DNA from: Candidatus Fermentithermobacillaceae bacterium
GTDB lineage: Bacteria > Bacillota > Sulfobacillia > Fermentithermobacillales > DUSS01
NCBI GenBank assembly: GCA_014896535.1
Contig: JADBKE010000009.1
Location: forward strand, 1 to 64,000
Direction: 5' to 3'
DNA length: 64,000 nt
Under the pieces are notes generated by a model, which worked only from the letters and a program-made list of their open reading frames with translations, searched no databases and had not been told where the DNA came from. This document shows, one piece after another, positions 15,141 to 24,431 of this stretch (the first letter of the stretch is position 1; every line of letters starts with the position of its first letter). A program made the translations under genes and the position numbers.

Positions 15141-18100
15141 TCAGCGAAGGACGTCGCTCAGGGGCACAATACACTGGGCCAGGACGCTCAGACCTTCTCC
15201 CCGCTTTTGCAGTTTCCCCAATACCGCGAGGGGAACCAGTTCGCCGGGGAACAGGTATTTTCCGTATCTGTGATATACGTTCTCGAAAACCGTTACATCG
15301 ATAAGGCCGGATTCGTCTTCCAGGGACAGAAACACCACCGTCTTACCGCTTTTTGTGGGGGGTCTGTGCGGCCTCACGGGAATGCCTGCGACTTTCACTA
15401 GGGCGCCGTGTTCAACTTCTTCGAGTTCGCTGGAATTCTTATATCCCTTTCGCCGCAACAAAGGTCGCCACAGCTCAGCCGGGTGCCCCGATACCCCGGT
15501 CCCCAGGATCTCATATTCAAACGCGATCTTCTCCGCTAAACTGAAATCGTCGCCGGAGGTGTCGATTTCCTCAAAGAGCGGCCCCGCGATGCCTCCCGCA
15601 GTTTTTGCAGCTTCTTTTGCCGCCACGGTCTTTTCAAGGCTCCATAAAAGCCCCTTTCTGGACAGACCGAGCTCATCAAATGCGCCGGCAAGGATGAGGG
15701 AACGCAGGGCATCCCTCTGCGCTCCGGTCCTTTCCACGAAGTCCTGAAAGGACCTGAATTCCCCTCGTTCTGACCTGGATGTGACTATGCGATCTATGAG
15801 AGAAGACGGCACGTCCTTCACCATTTTCAGAGGCAATCGTATGCTGCGACCTTCGACCGTCACGTCTTTAAAAGACTTATTGACGGAGGGTCCCAGGATC
15901 TTCACCCCTCTCTTTCTCGCCTCCACACATATGGTGGAGACGGGATAGAACCCCATGGGTTCGTTGTTGAGAATGGCGGCGAAGAACTCGGCGGGATAAT
16001 GCTCAACCAGATACGCCGTCTTATACGCGGTGGTGGCAAAAGCTCGGGCGTGAGCTTCGCAAAATCCGTAACTGGCGTAACCGAGAATCTTTTGAAAAAT
16101 GGCTTTAGCCACCTCGGGAGACGTTCCCCTTGCTCGAGCTTTTTCCACGAACAGCTCTCCCATTTCCGCCATCTCTTTTTCCGAACGCTTGTGGGTCATG
16201 AGCCTCCTCAGGTTGTCCGCTTCGCCCGGCGTAAACCCTCCGATTACCGTCGCGATCTCTATGACCTGCTCCTGAAATAAGATCACTCCATACGTCTTTT
16301 TGAGTATCGGCTCCAGCCGTTCATCCGGGTAAGTTACGGGCTCAAGCCCTCTTCGCCTGAGGATGAACGGGGAAACCATGTCGCCCTTGATCGGCCCGGG
16401 ACGTATCAGCGCCACGCTGGCAACGACGTCTTCGATGTTGTCCGCGCCGAGCCTGGTTTGAAGAGCCCTTTGAGCAGGGCTTTCCAGCTGAAACACGCCC
16501 ACGGTTTCACCGGCCCGGAGGCGGGCGTACGTGGCCGCGTCATCCAGAGGAATGCTCAGATAATCCAGGGGTTTTTCGCCTCGGGAACGCCTGGCACTGG
16601 AAATGTATTCGAGGGCGTCGTCTACCGCACCCAGAGTTCTCAAGCACAAAAGGTCTATCTTAACAAGACCCAGTTCTTCCACATCCTCTTTGTCAAAGGG
16701 GACTATTGTCACTCCCTTCGCGGAGAGCTGAAGCGGAGAAATCCAGCTAACAGGATCCCGGGAAATCACGATGCCCCCGAGGTGGGTTCCGAGGTGCCTC
16801 GGAAGGTCCGCGAGCTTCTCTGCGATGTCCACCAGTCTTCCTAGTTTCTCCCTGGAAAGATTGAGGTCCTTGAGTTCGGGCACGGAGTCCAACGCTCTTT
16901 CTATATCCTCCGCGGATATGTGAGGAAGGCGCCCGGCCAAAACGTCGAGGAATTCCTGAGGGAACTCCAGAACTTTGCCGGCTTCCCTGATGGCGGCGCG
17001 AGCCTGGAACGTGTTGTAAGTAGCTACGCACGCCACGTGATCTTCCCCATATTTTTCGTAGGCGTACCTCGTCACCTCATCCCTGCGCCTGGCATCGAAG
17101 TCCACGTCGATATCGGGCTTTTCCCCCCTCTCGAGACTTAAGAACCTTTCGAAGAGGAGTCCCTGACCTATGGCGTCCACGTCCGTTATGCCGAGGCAGA
17201 AAGCTACCGCCGAGTCCGCCGCTGAACCGCGCCCCACGTGACGGATGCCGCTCCTTCGAGCAAATTCCACCAAATCCCACACGACGAGGAAGTAATCTTC
17301 GTACCCGAGCCTGGTGATGACGCGGAGCTCCTCATCGAGCCTCCGTGAAATGTCCTCGGTTATCCTTCCGTACCGCTCCAGGGCCCCGTCGTAGACGAGC
17401 TTTCGCAGGTATTCCGCCGAAGACATCCCGGGCGGGACGGGAAATGAGGGGAAATTGGTTTTCCCCAACGGAAGCGTAAACCGGCATTCTTCCGCTATCC
17501 TCCTGGATGTTTCCAGCGCCAGGGGGTATTCCTGGAACTCCGCAGCCATCTCTTCGGGGCTTTTCAAGTAGTTCTCGGCATTAGGCCTTCTTTCGGGGCT
17601 CGGCTGCGAGATCTTGGTGAGCGTTCTTATGCAGGTGAGAACATCGTGGACGGGAAAGTCCTCTTTGTTGGCATAATGCACGTTATTGGTGGCGACGAGA
17701 CCTATCTTGAGTTGGGCACCGAGCTCTTCAAGAGCTTTGTTTAACCCCGAGGACCCAGGCAGGGCGCTTTCGGACATCTCCAGATAGAAGGAATCCCGTC
17801 CGAAAGCGCTCACGAGTTTTTCGCACGCCGCTTTAGCTTCGGAAAATCGTTTTCTCAGTATGAGCCAGGGAATTTCCCCTCGCCTGCAACCGGAAAGGAC
17901 GATCAATCCGTCCTTGTGGCGAACAAGACAGTCCATGCTAACTCGAGGCGAGCGTCTGTCGCTTTTCAGGTGCGATTCCGTCAGTATCCGGCAGAGGTTT
18001 CTGTAACCGGTTTCGTCTTTACAAAGGACGGTCAAGTGATGACCGTTTTCCAGCGTGAGTTCGGCACCCAGCACCGGCTTTATGCCCCTCTTTAAAGCTT

Positions 18101-18302
18101 CCCGTGTAAACCTCACAGCACCCGAGAGGCTCATGTGATCGGTGATAGCGAGACAGTCCATCCTCAGGGCTGCGGCCTTTTCCAGAAGGGAATTTATGTG
18201 GGATGCCCCGTCGAGAAAGGAAAACGGGCTGTGAACGTGGAGGTGCACAAACCCACGGGAAGATTTAATCGTAGACCCTGTAAAGGCGCCACCCCTTGCC
18301 AT
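15141..18302 (-). CDS. DnaE2/ImuC-type DNA polymerase III alpha subunit
   Basis: 1053 residues, shorter than replicative DnaE and typical of error-prone DnaE2. An N-terminal PHP domain (HLHVHSPFSFLDGAS, AITDH) is followed by the palm: PDIDVDFDARR gives two catalytic Asp and VKIDLLCLRTLG the third. The C-terminal part has a helix-hairpin-helix region and an OB fold (VKVAGIPVRPHRPP, LEDESGLIDVTVFE). It overlaps the DUF6504-like gene by 38 bases and follows an ImuB-like gene, which makes a translesion cassette. DnaE2 with ImuB carries out damage-induced mutagenesis. No LexA box was searched for systematically. Confidence 0.9.
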   Translation of the reverse strand: MARGGAFTGSTIKSSRGFVHLHVHSPFSFLDGASHINSLLEKAAALRMDCLAITDHMSLSGAVRFTREALKRGIKPVLGAELTLENGHHLTVLCKDETGYRNLCRILTESHLKSDRRSPRVSMDCLVRHKDGLIVLSGCRRGEIPWLILRKRFSEAKAACEKLVSAFGRDSFYLEMSESALPGSSGLNKALEELGAQLKIGLVATNNVHYANKEDFPVHDVLTCIRTLTKISQPSPERRPNAENYLKSPEEMAAEFQEYPLALETSRRIAEECRFTLPLGKTNFPSFPVPPGMSSAEYLRKLVYDGALERYGRITEDISRRLDEELRVITRLGYEDYFLVVWDLVEFARRSGIRHVGRGSAADSAVAFCLGITDVDAIGQGLLFERFLSLERGEKPDIDVDFDARRRDEVTRYAYEKYGEDHVACVATYNTFQARAAIREAGKVLEFPQEFLDVLAGRLPHISAEDIERALDSVPELKDLNLSREKLGRLVDIAEKLADLPRHLGTHLGGIVISRDPVSWISPLQLSAKGVTIVPFDKEDVEELGLVKIDLLCLRTLGAVDDALEYISSARRSRGEKPLDYLSIPLDDAATYARLRAGETVGVFQLESPAQRALQTRLGADNIEDVVASVALIRPGPIKGDMVSPFILRRRGLEPVTYPDERLEPILKKTYGVILFQEQVIEIATVIGGFTPGEADNLRRLMTHKRSEKEMAEMGELFVEKARARGTSPEVAKAIFQKILGYASYGFCEAHARAFATTAYKTAYLVEHYPAEFFAAILNNEPMGFYPVSTICVEARKRGVKILGPSVNKSFKDVTVEGRSIRLPLKMVKDVPSSLIDRIVTSRSERGEFRSFQDFVERTGAQRDALRSLILAGAFDELGLSRKGLLWSLEKTVAAKEAAKTAGGIAGPLFEEIDTSGDDFSLAEKIAFEYEILGTGVSGHPAELWRPLLRRKGYKNSSELEEVEHGALVKVAGIPVRPHRPPTKSGKTVVFLSLEDESGLIDVTVFENVYHRYGKYLFPGELVPLAVLGKLQKRGEGLSVLAQCIVPLSDVLR

Positions 18303-18504
18303 CGGTATAAATTTCGTACAACCTCCCTTCCCTGGACTGAATGCGGAAGAACGTCTTCTCCGTTTCCCCCGCCCACCACTGACCCGTCGCTCGCCAGCGA
18401 TCCGTTATCTTTTCCGCGTAGATCCAGCGCTTTCCCCAAAAGAATTTCACTGGCTTTTGCCTGTCTACGACCACCAGCACCGGTTCAAGAACGAGTTTGG
18501 ACAT
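18265..18504 (-). CDS. Small DUF6504-like protein of the mutasome cassette
   Basis: 79 residues, overlapping ImuB by 20 bases upstream and DnaE2 by 38 downstream. It is rich in Trp and aromatic residues (KFFWGKRWIYAEKITDRW, GQWWAGETEKTFFRI, LYEIYTDGKGWRLYRV), an all-beta look. Small proteins of this pattern, labelled DUF6504, lie with imuB/dnaE2 in Actinobacteria; that family match is from memory. A structural adaptor between ImuB and the polymerase is a reasonable inference. Confidence 0.75.
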   Translation of the reverse strand: MSKLVLEPVLVVVDRQKPVKFFWGKRWIYAEKITDRWRATGQWWAGETEKTFFRIQSREGRLYEIYTDGKGWRLYRVYD

Positions 18505-19774
18505 AGTTTCTACCTCCCTGGCTTCTCACCGGATCCCATAGCATCATCATTTCTTCATGCCAGAAGATCTCTGGAGGAATGGACTTTCCACCGGTTTCTT
18601 CCCGACCCCAGTAAACGGCACTATCTCCGAACTTCTTTTGAATGCCTTCCATCGCGATTTCGAGTTTGAGAGGAAGACGGGCTTTATCGGCGGGAGCAAG
18701 AGACCACAAGAGGGGCACGGAAACTCGTTGTGCCGGCAAGATATCGAAAAGCTTTATGGAAAACGAATGGATTTCGCCGCCGGGGAAATCGTTCAAGAGG
18801 TTTTCGATGATGATGAGCAGGGACTCCCGGGAAGAAACGGGGGAAAAAACGCGCCTCGTTCGACGGTACTCGGGGAAATCCCCGTTGAGGCACACCTCGA
18901 TTCCCATCGGGCCGGCACCTTTCTCTGCAAGAGCAGCTTGAAGCTCACCCACAGCTACGCTTAAAAACTCCCTCGAAAGGCCCGATATGGGTTGAACGAA
19001 GTTTCTTTGGAACACGACGGGCTCCTCCGGGTAGACCTTTTTCACCCGTTCCCAATCCTGCCCAAGAGCCCATTCCCTCACCCACAGAGCCCAATCCCCT
19101 AAATGGGTCGAAAGGTCATCTCGGGGCACATTAAGGACATCTCCTATGCTCCTCAAACCCAATTCCTTTAAAACGGTTCGCAATTCCAGAGGAAGCTTCC
19201 AGAGGTAAGAGAGGCTGAGTTCCCTCAAAAAACCCTTTTCCATCCCGGGTTCGAGGAAAAGTGCTGTATGAAGGCTATCTCGGAAAAGCTTACCCCACCT
19301 CGAGGTTTTAGGACATTTACCCGATGAAAACCTATCCCACAGCCATAGCGAAGCCGCCTTGGCCGTAAACTTTGTAGAAGCTATCGCGAATACGCAATGA
19401 AAAGACTTTCCTTGAAGCGCTTTTAAGAGGTTACCTATAGTTTCCGGCACATACTCCGTACCGGGGATCTCGAAAAAAATCCTGCTCTGGTCCTCGGGCT
19501 CCAGAGCCAACAACCCCTCTGCCATCCGGGAAAAGACATCGTGAGCTTCTCGTGAGAATCCCGAAGACCGGTAAACCAGATGGAGTTCCGGCATGGCCAT
19601 CTTCGCCCGGGATCCGCTATCCCCTGGTCTTACCCCCTTTTCCCATGCCGCCCGAGAGCAGTCATAAACGACTCCCCTCTCGAGGACGGCCACGGGACCG
19701 GAAATACTCCTCGCCTGAGCTTCGAGATAGCTTTCGAACCCCGCCAGGATTCCGTAGCCGACCGGCCCTTTCAT
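18485..19774 (-). CDS. ImuB-like Y-family polymerase homologue
   Basis: 429 residues from ATG 19774 (GGGGTGAG upstream). Palm-like N-terminus, then a helix-hairpin-helix region (KELGLRSIGDVLNVPRDDL about 255-275) and little-finger-like C-terminal half with LLWSLAPADKARLPLKLE. The Y-family metal-binding Asp/Glu motifs (DMDxFFAxVE, SxDE) are missing, as in ImuB, which is a catalytically dead scaffold that recruits DnaE2 and the sliding clamp. No ImuA/SulA-like gene is present next to it. First gene of the cassette. Confidence 0.8.
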   Translation of the reverse strand: MKGPVGYGILAGFESYLEAQARSISGPVAVLERGVVYDCSRAAWEKGVRPGDSGSRAKMAMPELHLVYRSSGFSREAHDVFSRMAEGLLALEPEDQSRIFFEIPGTEYVPETIGNLLKALQGKSFHCVFAIASTKFTAKAASLWLWDRFSSGKCPKTSRWGKLFRDSLHTALFLEPGMEKGFLRELSLSYLWKLPLELRTVLKELGLRSIGDVLNVPRDDLSTHLGDWALWVREWALGQDWERVKKVYPEEPVVFQRNFVQPISGLSREFLSVAVGELQAALAEKGAGPMGIEVCLNGDFPEYRRTRRVFSPVSSRESLLIIIENLLNDFPGGEIHSFSIKLFDILPAQRVSVPLLWSLAPADKARLPLKLEIAMEGIQKKFGDSAVYWGREETGGKSIPPEIFWHEEMMMLWDPVRSQGGRNYVQTRS

Positions 19775-19944
19775 GGGACTCACCCCGAACTTTTGTTTGA
19801 TTTCATGATAAAACGTTTGTTCGTAAGAAGTCAAGGGGGATGATAACCGGGACCAGCAGAATACAAACCCATTAACAAACCCATTAAGGCGCGAGCATCT
19901 GAGTATCTTTCTCCACGCAGGCCAAATGAGGAACAAGAAACGGA

Positions 19945-21207
19945 TTACAGGGACGGGGCAGGGGCCTTTTTCGGAAGCGACGTGTAAACGCTCGTTCCTA
20001 AATCCTCTATCTTCACCACAGTACCGCCGTAAAGGAAAATCCGCCGGGTCCGAACCATCCATCTTTTGCTTCCCGGCTCTTCGCCCTCGAGTTCCCTCAC
20101 AACGCTCGTCTCGATCTTTATCTCCTTCAACGGCTCCTTCTTGCCGAACACTTTTACCGTCAAAACACCGCCTTCGGCGTGCACCTTAACGACGACCGGG
20201 CCGGCCAAAACGTTTTTCATCTTGAGATCGAGGAGACCGTACGCCACGGTGGCATCTTCCCCCATGGGCAGGTAATCCACGGGCATTCCGTGGTTGTGTC
20301 TTTCCACCACTTCGAACCCGGCCCGCAACAGCGCGCCGTACAGAGTAGACGACACCTGACAGACCCCTCCACCGTAGTCGTCTTCAAGCCTCGTGCCAAC
20401 GTAAACGGGGGCCTTACGATATCCCCGTTCCGGGAGACGCGGACCTACCCTTTCGTTGAAGGAAATAACCTCTCCCGGCCAAACAACCGCTCCATCCAGG
20501 CCCCTCGCAGCAAGCGCCACGTTATGAGCTCTGTCGCAGTTGTCCTGATACCTCGTACTGAAAGCTGCGATGACTCCATCGATCCCGGCAGCTTCCAACT
20601 TCTCCTTTGTGACCGCGGCTCTAACTTCGACCAGCGGCACCTCCACCGAAACGGGTATCGAGGACCACCTGAAGTTCCCCACCACTCTTCGTCTGAACTC
20701 GTCCGTGTCTACCCGGTATCCTGGTTCATCGGGGACCACCGTCACGCGGTCCCCAGGCAAGATTTCCCAACTCGCATCTTTCGGGGGTATCTCAAAGAAG
20801 CGACATATCGCGGTGATGGCCGAAGCCCATCGCCCTTCGTCAACGCTGATGGCGAGGGGAAGAGCTTTTGGCTGGGAAAGCGGTCCGTACAGAAAACCCA
20901 GGGATTTAATGGTACCCTTCACGTCCGGGACGATGCCGAGACCATAGGGGACACCCAGGGGAATCTTCATGGTGCCTCCGAAGACGTCACCCTTGGGCGG
21001 CGTTATCTCCACCGTCCGCACGGAAAAATCCAGTTCTTTCTCGAGAAAAGCTGCAACTTCCCTTTTCGACAGACCCGAGCACGATATCCCGGCGATGCAA
21101 GTACCCTGCGGCAACGGGCCGAAGAAACAGGATGCAGCGTATCCCGCAGCCGCAATCAGAAAAAGCCCGAGGCAAATCCAGGCCTTTTTCAGTCTCCGGA
21201 ACCCCAA
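19945..21207 (-). CDS. VanW-family membrane-anchored protein
   Basis: About 420 residues if started at TTG 21207 behind GGGAGATGG, overlapping the sigma gene by 19 bases. One N-terminal membrane helix (AWICLGLFLIAAAGYAASCF), then a peptidoglycan-binding-like PF12229 region (about 50-220) and a VanW domain with STRYQDNCDRAHNVALAA, WPGEVISFNERVGPR and GGGVCQVSSTLYGALLRAG. VanW domains are extracytoplasmic and linked to the cell wall. A small C-terminal G5-like beta region follows. Coupled translation with the sigma factor suggests it is a target or the sensor of it. Confidence 0.88.
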   Translation of the reverse strand: MGFRRLKKAWICLGLFLIAAAGYAASCFFGPLPQGTCIAGISCSGLSKREVAAFLEKELDFSVRTVEITPPKGDVFGGTMKIPLGVPYGLGIVPDVKGTIKSLGFLYGPLSQPKALPLAISVDEGRWASAITAICRFFEIPPKDASWEILPGDRVTVVPDEPGYRVDTDEFRRRVVGNFRWSSIPVSVEVPLVEVRAAVTKEKLEAAGIDGVIAAFSTRYQDNCDRAHNVALAARGLDGAVVWPGEVISFNERVGPRLPERGYRKAPVYVGTRLEDDYGGGVCQVSSTLYGALLRAGFEVVERHNHGMPVDYLPMGEDATVAYGLLDLKMKNVLAGPVVVKVHAEGGVLTVKVFGKKEPLKEIKIETSVVRELEGEEPGSKRWMVRTRRIFLYGGTVVKIEDLGTSVYTSLPKKAPAPSL

Positions 21208-21821
21208 GAAACAGCCATCTCCCGTCCCAACATATTCGACGGGAGCGCCCCTGTATTCCAGTGGGCGACGAGGGCGAGCTCTTTCCGGAGCATGCCGTGA
21301 GCTCTTGAGACCCTCGACTTGACCGTCCCCTCCGGGCAACCGAGGAACCCGGCGATTTCTTCATACGACCGGTCGGAGATGTTCTTTAACAGAAAAGCCT
21401 CCCTATAGTGCCGGGGAAGTCGCCCCGCGGCGGCCAGGATCTCGCCAAGAGATTCCTGCTCCTCGAAGATCTCCTCGGGGCCGGGGTCTCCCGATGGAAA
21501 CTCGACGGCCTTTTCCTCGTCCCCGTCGTTCCACTCGGGCCACGGCACCGTCGGGATCCTCCTCTTTCTCGACCTGTCTATGCAGACGTTGGTAGCAATG
21601 CGATGAAGCCACCGCCCGAAGGAAGCTTCTCCGTTGTAAGAGCTCAACCACTGGTAGGCCCTGAAGAACACCTCTTGAGTAAGGTCCTCTGCGTCTTCCG
21701 CATCCCGCACCATCCTGAGGACGTGCCTGAAAATCTGCTTTTGGTACTTCCGCACCAGCGCCGAAAAAGCCTCCTCGTCTCCCTGCTGCGCCATGCGCAC
21801 CGTTTCGAGTTCTCCCGCCAC
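21189..21821 (-). CDS. ECF RNA polymerase sigma factor
   Basis: 210 residues, GTG start with GGAGGGATG. Region 2 is FSALVRKYQKQIFRHVLRM with DAEDLTQEVFFRAYQWL, region 4 is LPRHYREAFLLKNISDRSYE and GCPEGTVKSRVSRAHGMLRK. Length and order match SigW/RpoE-like ECF factors. No anti-sigma gene with a zinc HxxxCxxC motif follows; instead a VanW membrane protein overlaps its 3' end and may take that place. Confidence 0.93.
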   Translation of the reverse strand: MAGELETVRMAQQGDEEAFSALVRKYQKQIFRHVLRMVRDAEDAEDLTQEVFFRAYQWLSSYNGEASFGRWLHRIATNVCIDRSRKRRIPTVPWPEWNDGDEEKAVEFPSGDPGPEEIFEEQESLGEILAAAGRLPRHYREAFLLKNISDRSYEEIAGFLGCPEGTVKSRVSRAHGMLRKELALVAHWNTGALPSNMLGREMAVSWGSGD

Positions 21822-22033
21822 GGTTCATCCCTCCAGCCGCCTTATGGTCTCTTTCTCGTCCCGATGGTACGGCCTGGAAAACAACGCCACATCAGCAATT
21901 GATGAAGCCGGGATGAGCTTTGTTGCCTAGGCATTTTGGCGGAGAGAAACGATTGCCGGGCGTGTCTGGGATCACCCGGACCGCATGGCTTTTGCGGGCG
22001 AATGCCGCGAGGATGACCCGGCAGAAGGTGACA

Positions 22034-23632
22034 TCAAATGCCCGGCTTGCGGACGGGAATCCTCGCCGTTACCGTCGTACCTTTGGACGGCTCCGAATCG
22101 ATGCGGATGCTTCCGCCGAGAAGCTCGGCCCGCTCATACATTCCCACAAGGCCCATTTGCCCCGCCCTGGCCAGTGACGTCAGGGAGCCGGGAGGCGAGA
22201 AGCCCTGCCCGTTGTCGGCGACGCGGATTTCCACCATATCCTCCCTGAAAGCGAGCATGACCTCGACCGTGGATGCTTTTGAGTGTTTCATGGCGTTGGC
22301 AAGGGCTTCTTGAGTGATCCGGAAGCAGGCGACCTCTATGTCCCGGTCGAGTCTGCGGGGTTCCCCCTCGACCGTCAACTTTCCCTGGATGCCGGCCTTT
22401 TGTACTTGCTCTACCAGCCATTCGACCGCGTAGCTGAGTCCGAAATCGTCGAGGATGGGTGGCCTCAAGTTGCGGGAAAATTCCCTGAGGTCCTGGATAG
22501 CCCGTTCCACCAACGAGTCGATCTCTTTTAACACCGAAGCTTGCTCTTTCCGATTGCCCAGTTTCTCGAGGAGGTCCAGTTGCCTTCTCAAAGCCACCAG
22601 ATACTGTACTGGACCGTCGTGAAGCTCCCTCGCCACCCGCGCTCTTTCCTCTTCCTGGGCAAGCGTGGCCACGGCGAGGTACCCACGCATCCGCTCCTCG
22701 TTGGACCTGGTTTCATCCAGTTCCTGGCCGCGACGAAGAAGCTCCTCGTGGAGAGCTTTCTCCTGCGAGACATCCCTTGCGATGCCCTGATGTCTCAAGA
22801 TTTCGCCCCCGGATACCACCACTGAAGCTCGGACATCCAGGGTGAGCAACCGGCCGTCTTTTCCGGCTATGACCCACTGATAATCGAGAAACCTTTCTCC
22901 GCTGGAAACTGCCCTCCTCAGGGCCGACACGGTCTGGGCCCAGCTCTCGCCGCTCACGAACTCACCGAAATACCTGCCCAGCATTTCCTCGGCTTCGTAT
23001 CCCAGCATATCGCGGCACCTTGGGTTTACGTACAAGAACCGCCCGCCGCCATCGAGGACGAAAACCAGGTCTCTCGCTCCCTCCATCAGCACCTGGTAAC
23101 GCTCTTCGGAACGTTCGAGTTCATCCGCGAGGCGAGACTGGAGCGCAACCGCACCCGCTATCGCAGCGATTGCGCCGAGGATGCTCAGATCGCCTTCTCC
23201 CGGAACCGGGGATCCCGGGAGCGAAGCGTAAGCCACGAGGCCCAAGGTCTCGCCGCGGCTAGTCAGCGGAAACAGGATGACTCGCTTGAAGCCGGACGTG
23301 TCCAGTAGAGGGTCGACGTCCCCTTCCTCGAGAACCACCGGCCGCGAATCGCCTCGAAGGCACCGCGAAAAACGGGAATCGCCGTTGACCTTCAGCCTGA
23401 TATCTTCAGTTTCCAGCAAAGCTTCTGCCCTTCGGGCATCCGAGGCCACGTGGTGTAGGGAATTGGACTTGCCGTCGTAAAGGAAGATGGAGCACGAATC
23501 GACGGGAAGCTTTTCGACGACCATCCGACATATGGAGGCGTAAATCCGTTCGTCCCTATCGATATCGGCCAGATAAGAAAGGGCTTGAAGAAGGATTTCC
23601 CTTTCCAGTTCCGGGTTTTGACTTCGTCCCAA
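22034..23632 (-). CDS. GAF-PAS sensor histidine kinase (NarX/LiaS type)
   Basis: 532 residues without membrane helices, TTG start with AGAGGTG. GAF domain about 20-175, PAS about 185-300 (YQVLMEGARDLVFVLDGGGR), HisKA_3 dimerisation with phospho-His in ARELHDGPVQYLVAL (about 330-350), and HATPase with FRITQEALANAMKHSKAS, VADNGQGF and GLVGMYERAELLGG. It phosphorylates a NarL-type regulator, almost surely the one encoded 64 bases upstream. The cytosolic GAF/PAS pair points to an internal ligand or redox signal. Confidence 0.92.
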   Translation of the reverse strand: MGRSQNPELEREILLQALSYLADIDRDERIYASICRMVVEKLPVDSCSIFLYDGKSNSLHHVASDARRAEALLETEDIRLKVNGDSRFSRCLRGDSRPVVLEEGDVDPLLDTSGFKRVILFPLTSRGETLGLVAYASLPGSPVPGEGDLSILGAIAAIAGAVALQSRLADELERSEERYQVLMEGARDLVFVLDGGGRFLYVNPRCRDMLGYEAEEMLGRYFGEFVSGESWAQTVSALRRAVSSGERFLDYQWVIAGKDGRLLTLDVRASVVVSGGEILRHQGIARDVSQEKALHEELLRRGQELDETRSNEERMRGYLAVATLAQEEERARVARELHDGPVQYLVALRRQLDLLEKLGNRKEQASVLKEIDSLVERAIQDLREFSRNLRPPILDDFGLSYAVEWLVEQVQKAGIQGKLTVEGEPRRLDRDIEVACFRITQEALANAMKHSKASTVEVMLAFREDMVEIRVADNGQGFSPPGSLTSLARAGQMGLVGMYERAELLGGSIRIDSEPSKGTTVTARIPVRKPGI

Positions 23633-23696
23633 GTCAGGACACCTCTACAGCTGGCGGGAAGCCGTTATCGACACGATACCTCCCCGGCGACCCGGG

Positions 23697-24398
23697 TCAG
23701 GGAGCCTCTACGTCGGGTGGAGCGATGAGCCCGCGCCGCAACGCCTCCAAAACCGCCTCGGTTCTCGATCCCACCGCCATTTTCCCGAAAATGCTGGCCA
23801 TGTGAGATTGCACGGTCCTGGGACTTATGCCCAGCTCCGACGCTATTTCTTTGTTTGAAAGACCCCTGGATGCCAGCTTCAGAACCTCGATTTCCTTTTC
23901 GGTAAGGGGTGGGCCCGCCCCGGGGCTCCTGGTCGCGCCACTGGAGGCTGACCCCACCGGTCCCGCCAACGCCGAGCGCATACCGCGGGAAAAAATCTTC
24001 TGAGCCACGGACCGACTGAGCACGGCGTCTCCGGTAGCGGCAGCTCGGATGGCGAGTACGAGCTCCTCTGATCTCGCACTCTTCAGGATATATCCAGCCG
24101 CACCCGACTCGAGTATTGCGGAGATATAGGGTAGGTCATCGTATGCGGTAAGAGCTATGACCGCCGTCTCGGGCAAGATCGATTTGATTTTCCTCGTGGC
24201 TTCGATACCGTTCATGCCCGGCATCGCTATGTCCATCGCGATTACGCGCGGCCGGAGAGACCGGGCTTTTTCCACCGCTTCAGCGCCGTCCCGAGCCTCC
24301 CCGACCACCTCAATGTCGCTTTCCTGCTCCAGCAGCTTTCTCGTCCCCTCGCGGACGATGGCGTGGTCATCGCATATGAGTACCGTGATCTTGTCCAC
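23697..24398 (-). CDS. NarL/LuxR-family response regulator
   Basis: 233 residues, GTG start behind AGGGGAAATC. Receiver domain 1-125 with phospho-acceptor Asp in VIAMDIAMPGMNG and switch residues ALTAYDD and LKSARS. C-terminal LuxR helix-turn-helix at about 165-225 (LTEKEIEVLKLASRGLSNKE, ELGISPRTVQSHMASIFGKM). It sits between the FMN-binding gene and the kinase, in one operon. Confidence 0.94.
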   Translation of the reverse strand: MDKITVLICDDHAIVREGTRKLLEQESDIEVVGEARDGAEAVEKARSLRPRVIAMDIAMPGMNGIEATRKIKSILPETAVIALTAYDDLPYISAILESGAAGYILKSARSEELVLAIRAAATGDAVLSRSVAQKIFSRGMRSALAGPVGSASSGATRSPGAGPPLTEKEIEVLKLASRGLSNKEIASELGISPRTVQSHMASIFGKMAVGSRTEAVLEALRRGLIAPPDVEAP

Positions 24399-24431
24399 GA
24401 TTTCCCCTCGCCGGACTCACAAGCTGCCTGT

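Noticed and set aside
20179-21300. 373-codon plus-strand frame across the VanW gene
   Set aside because: Antisense shadow; the minus-strand protein has clear VanW motifs.
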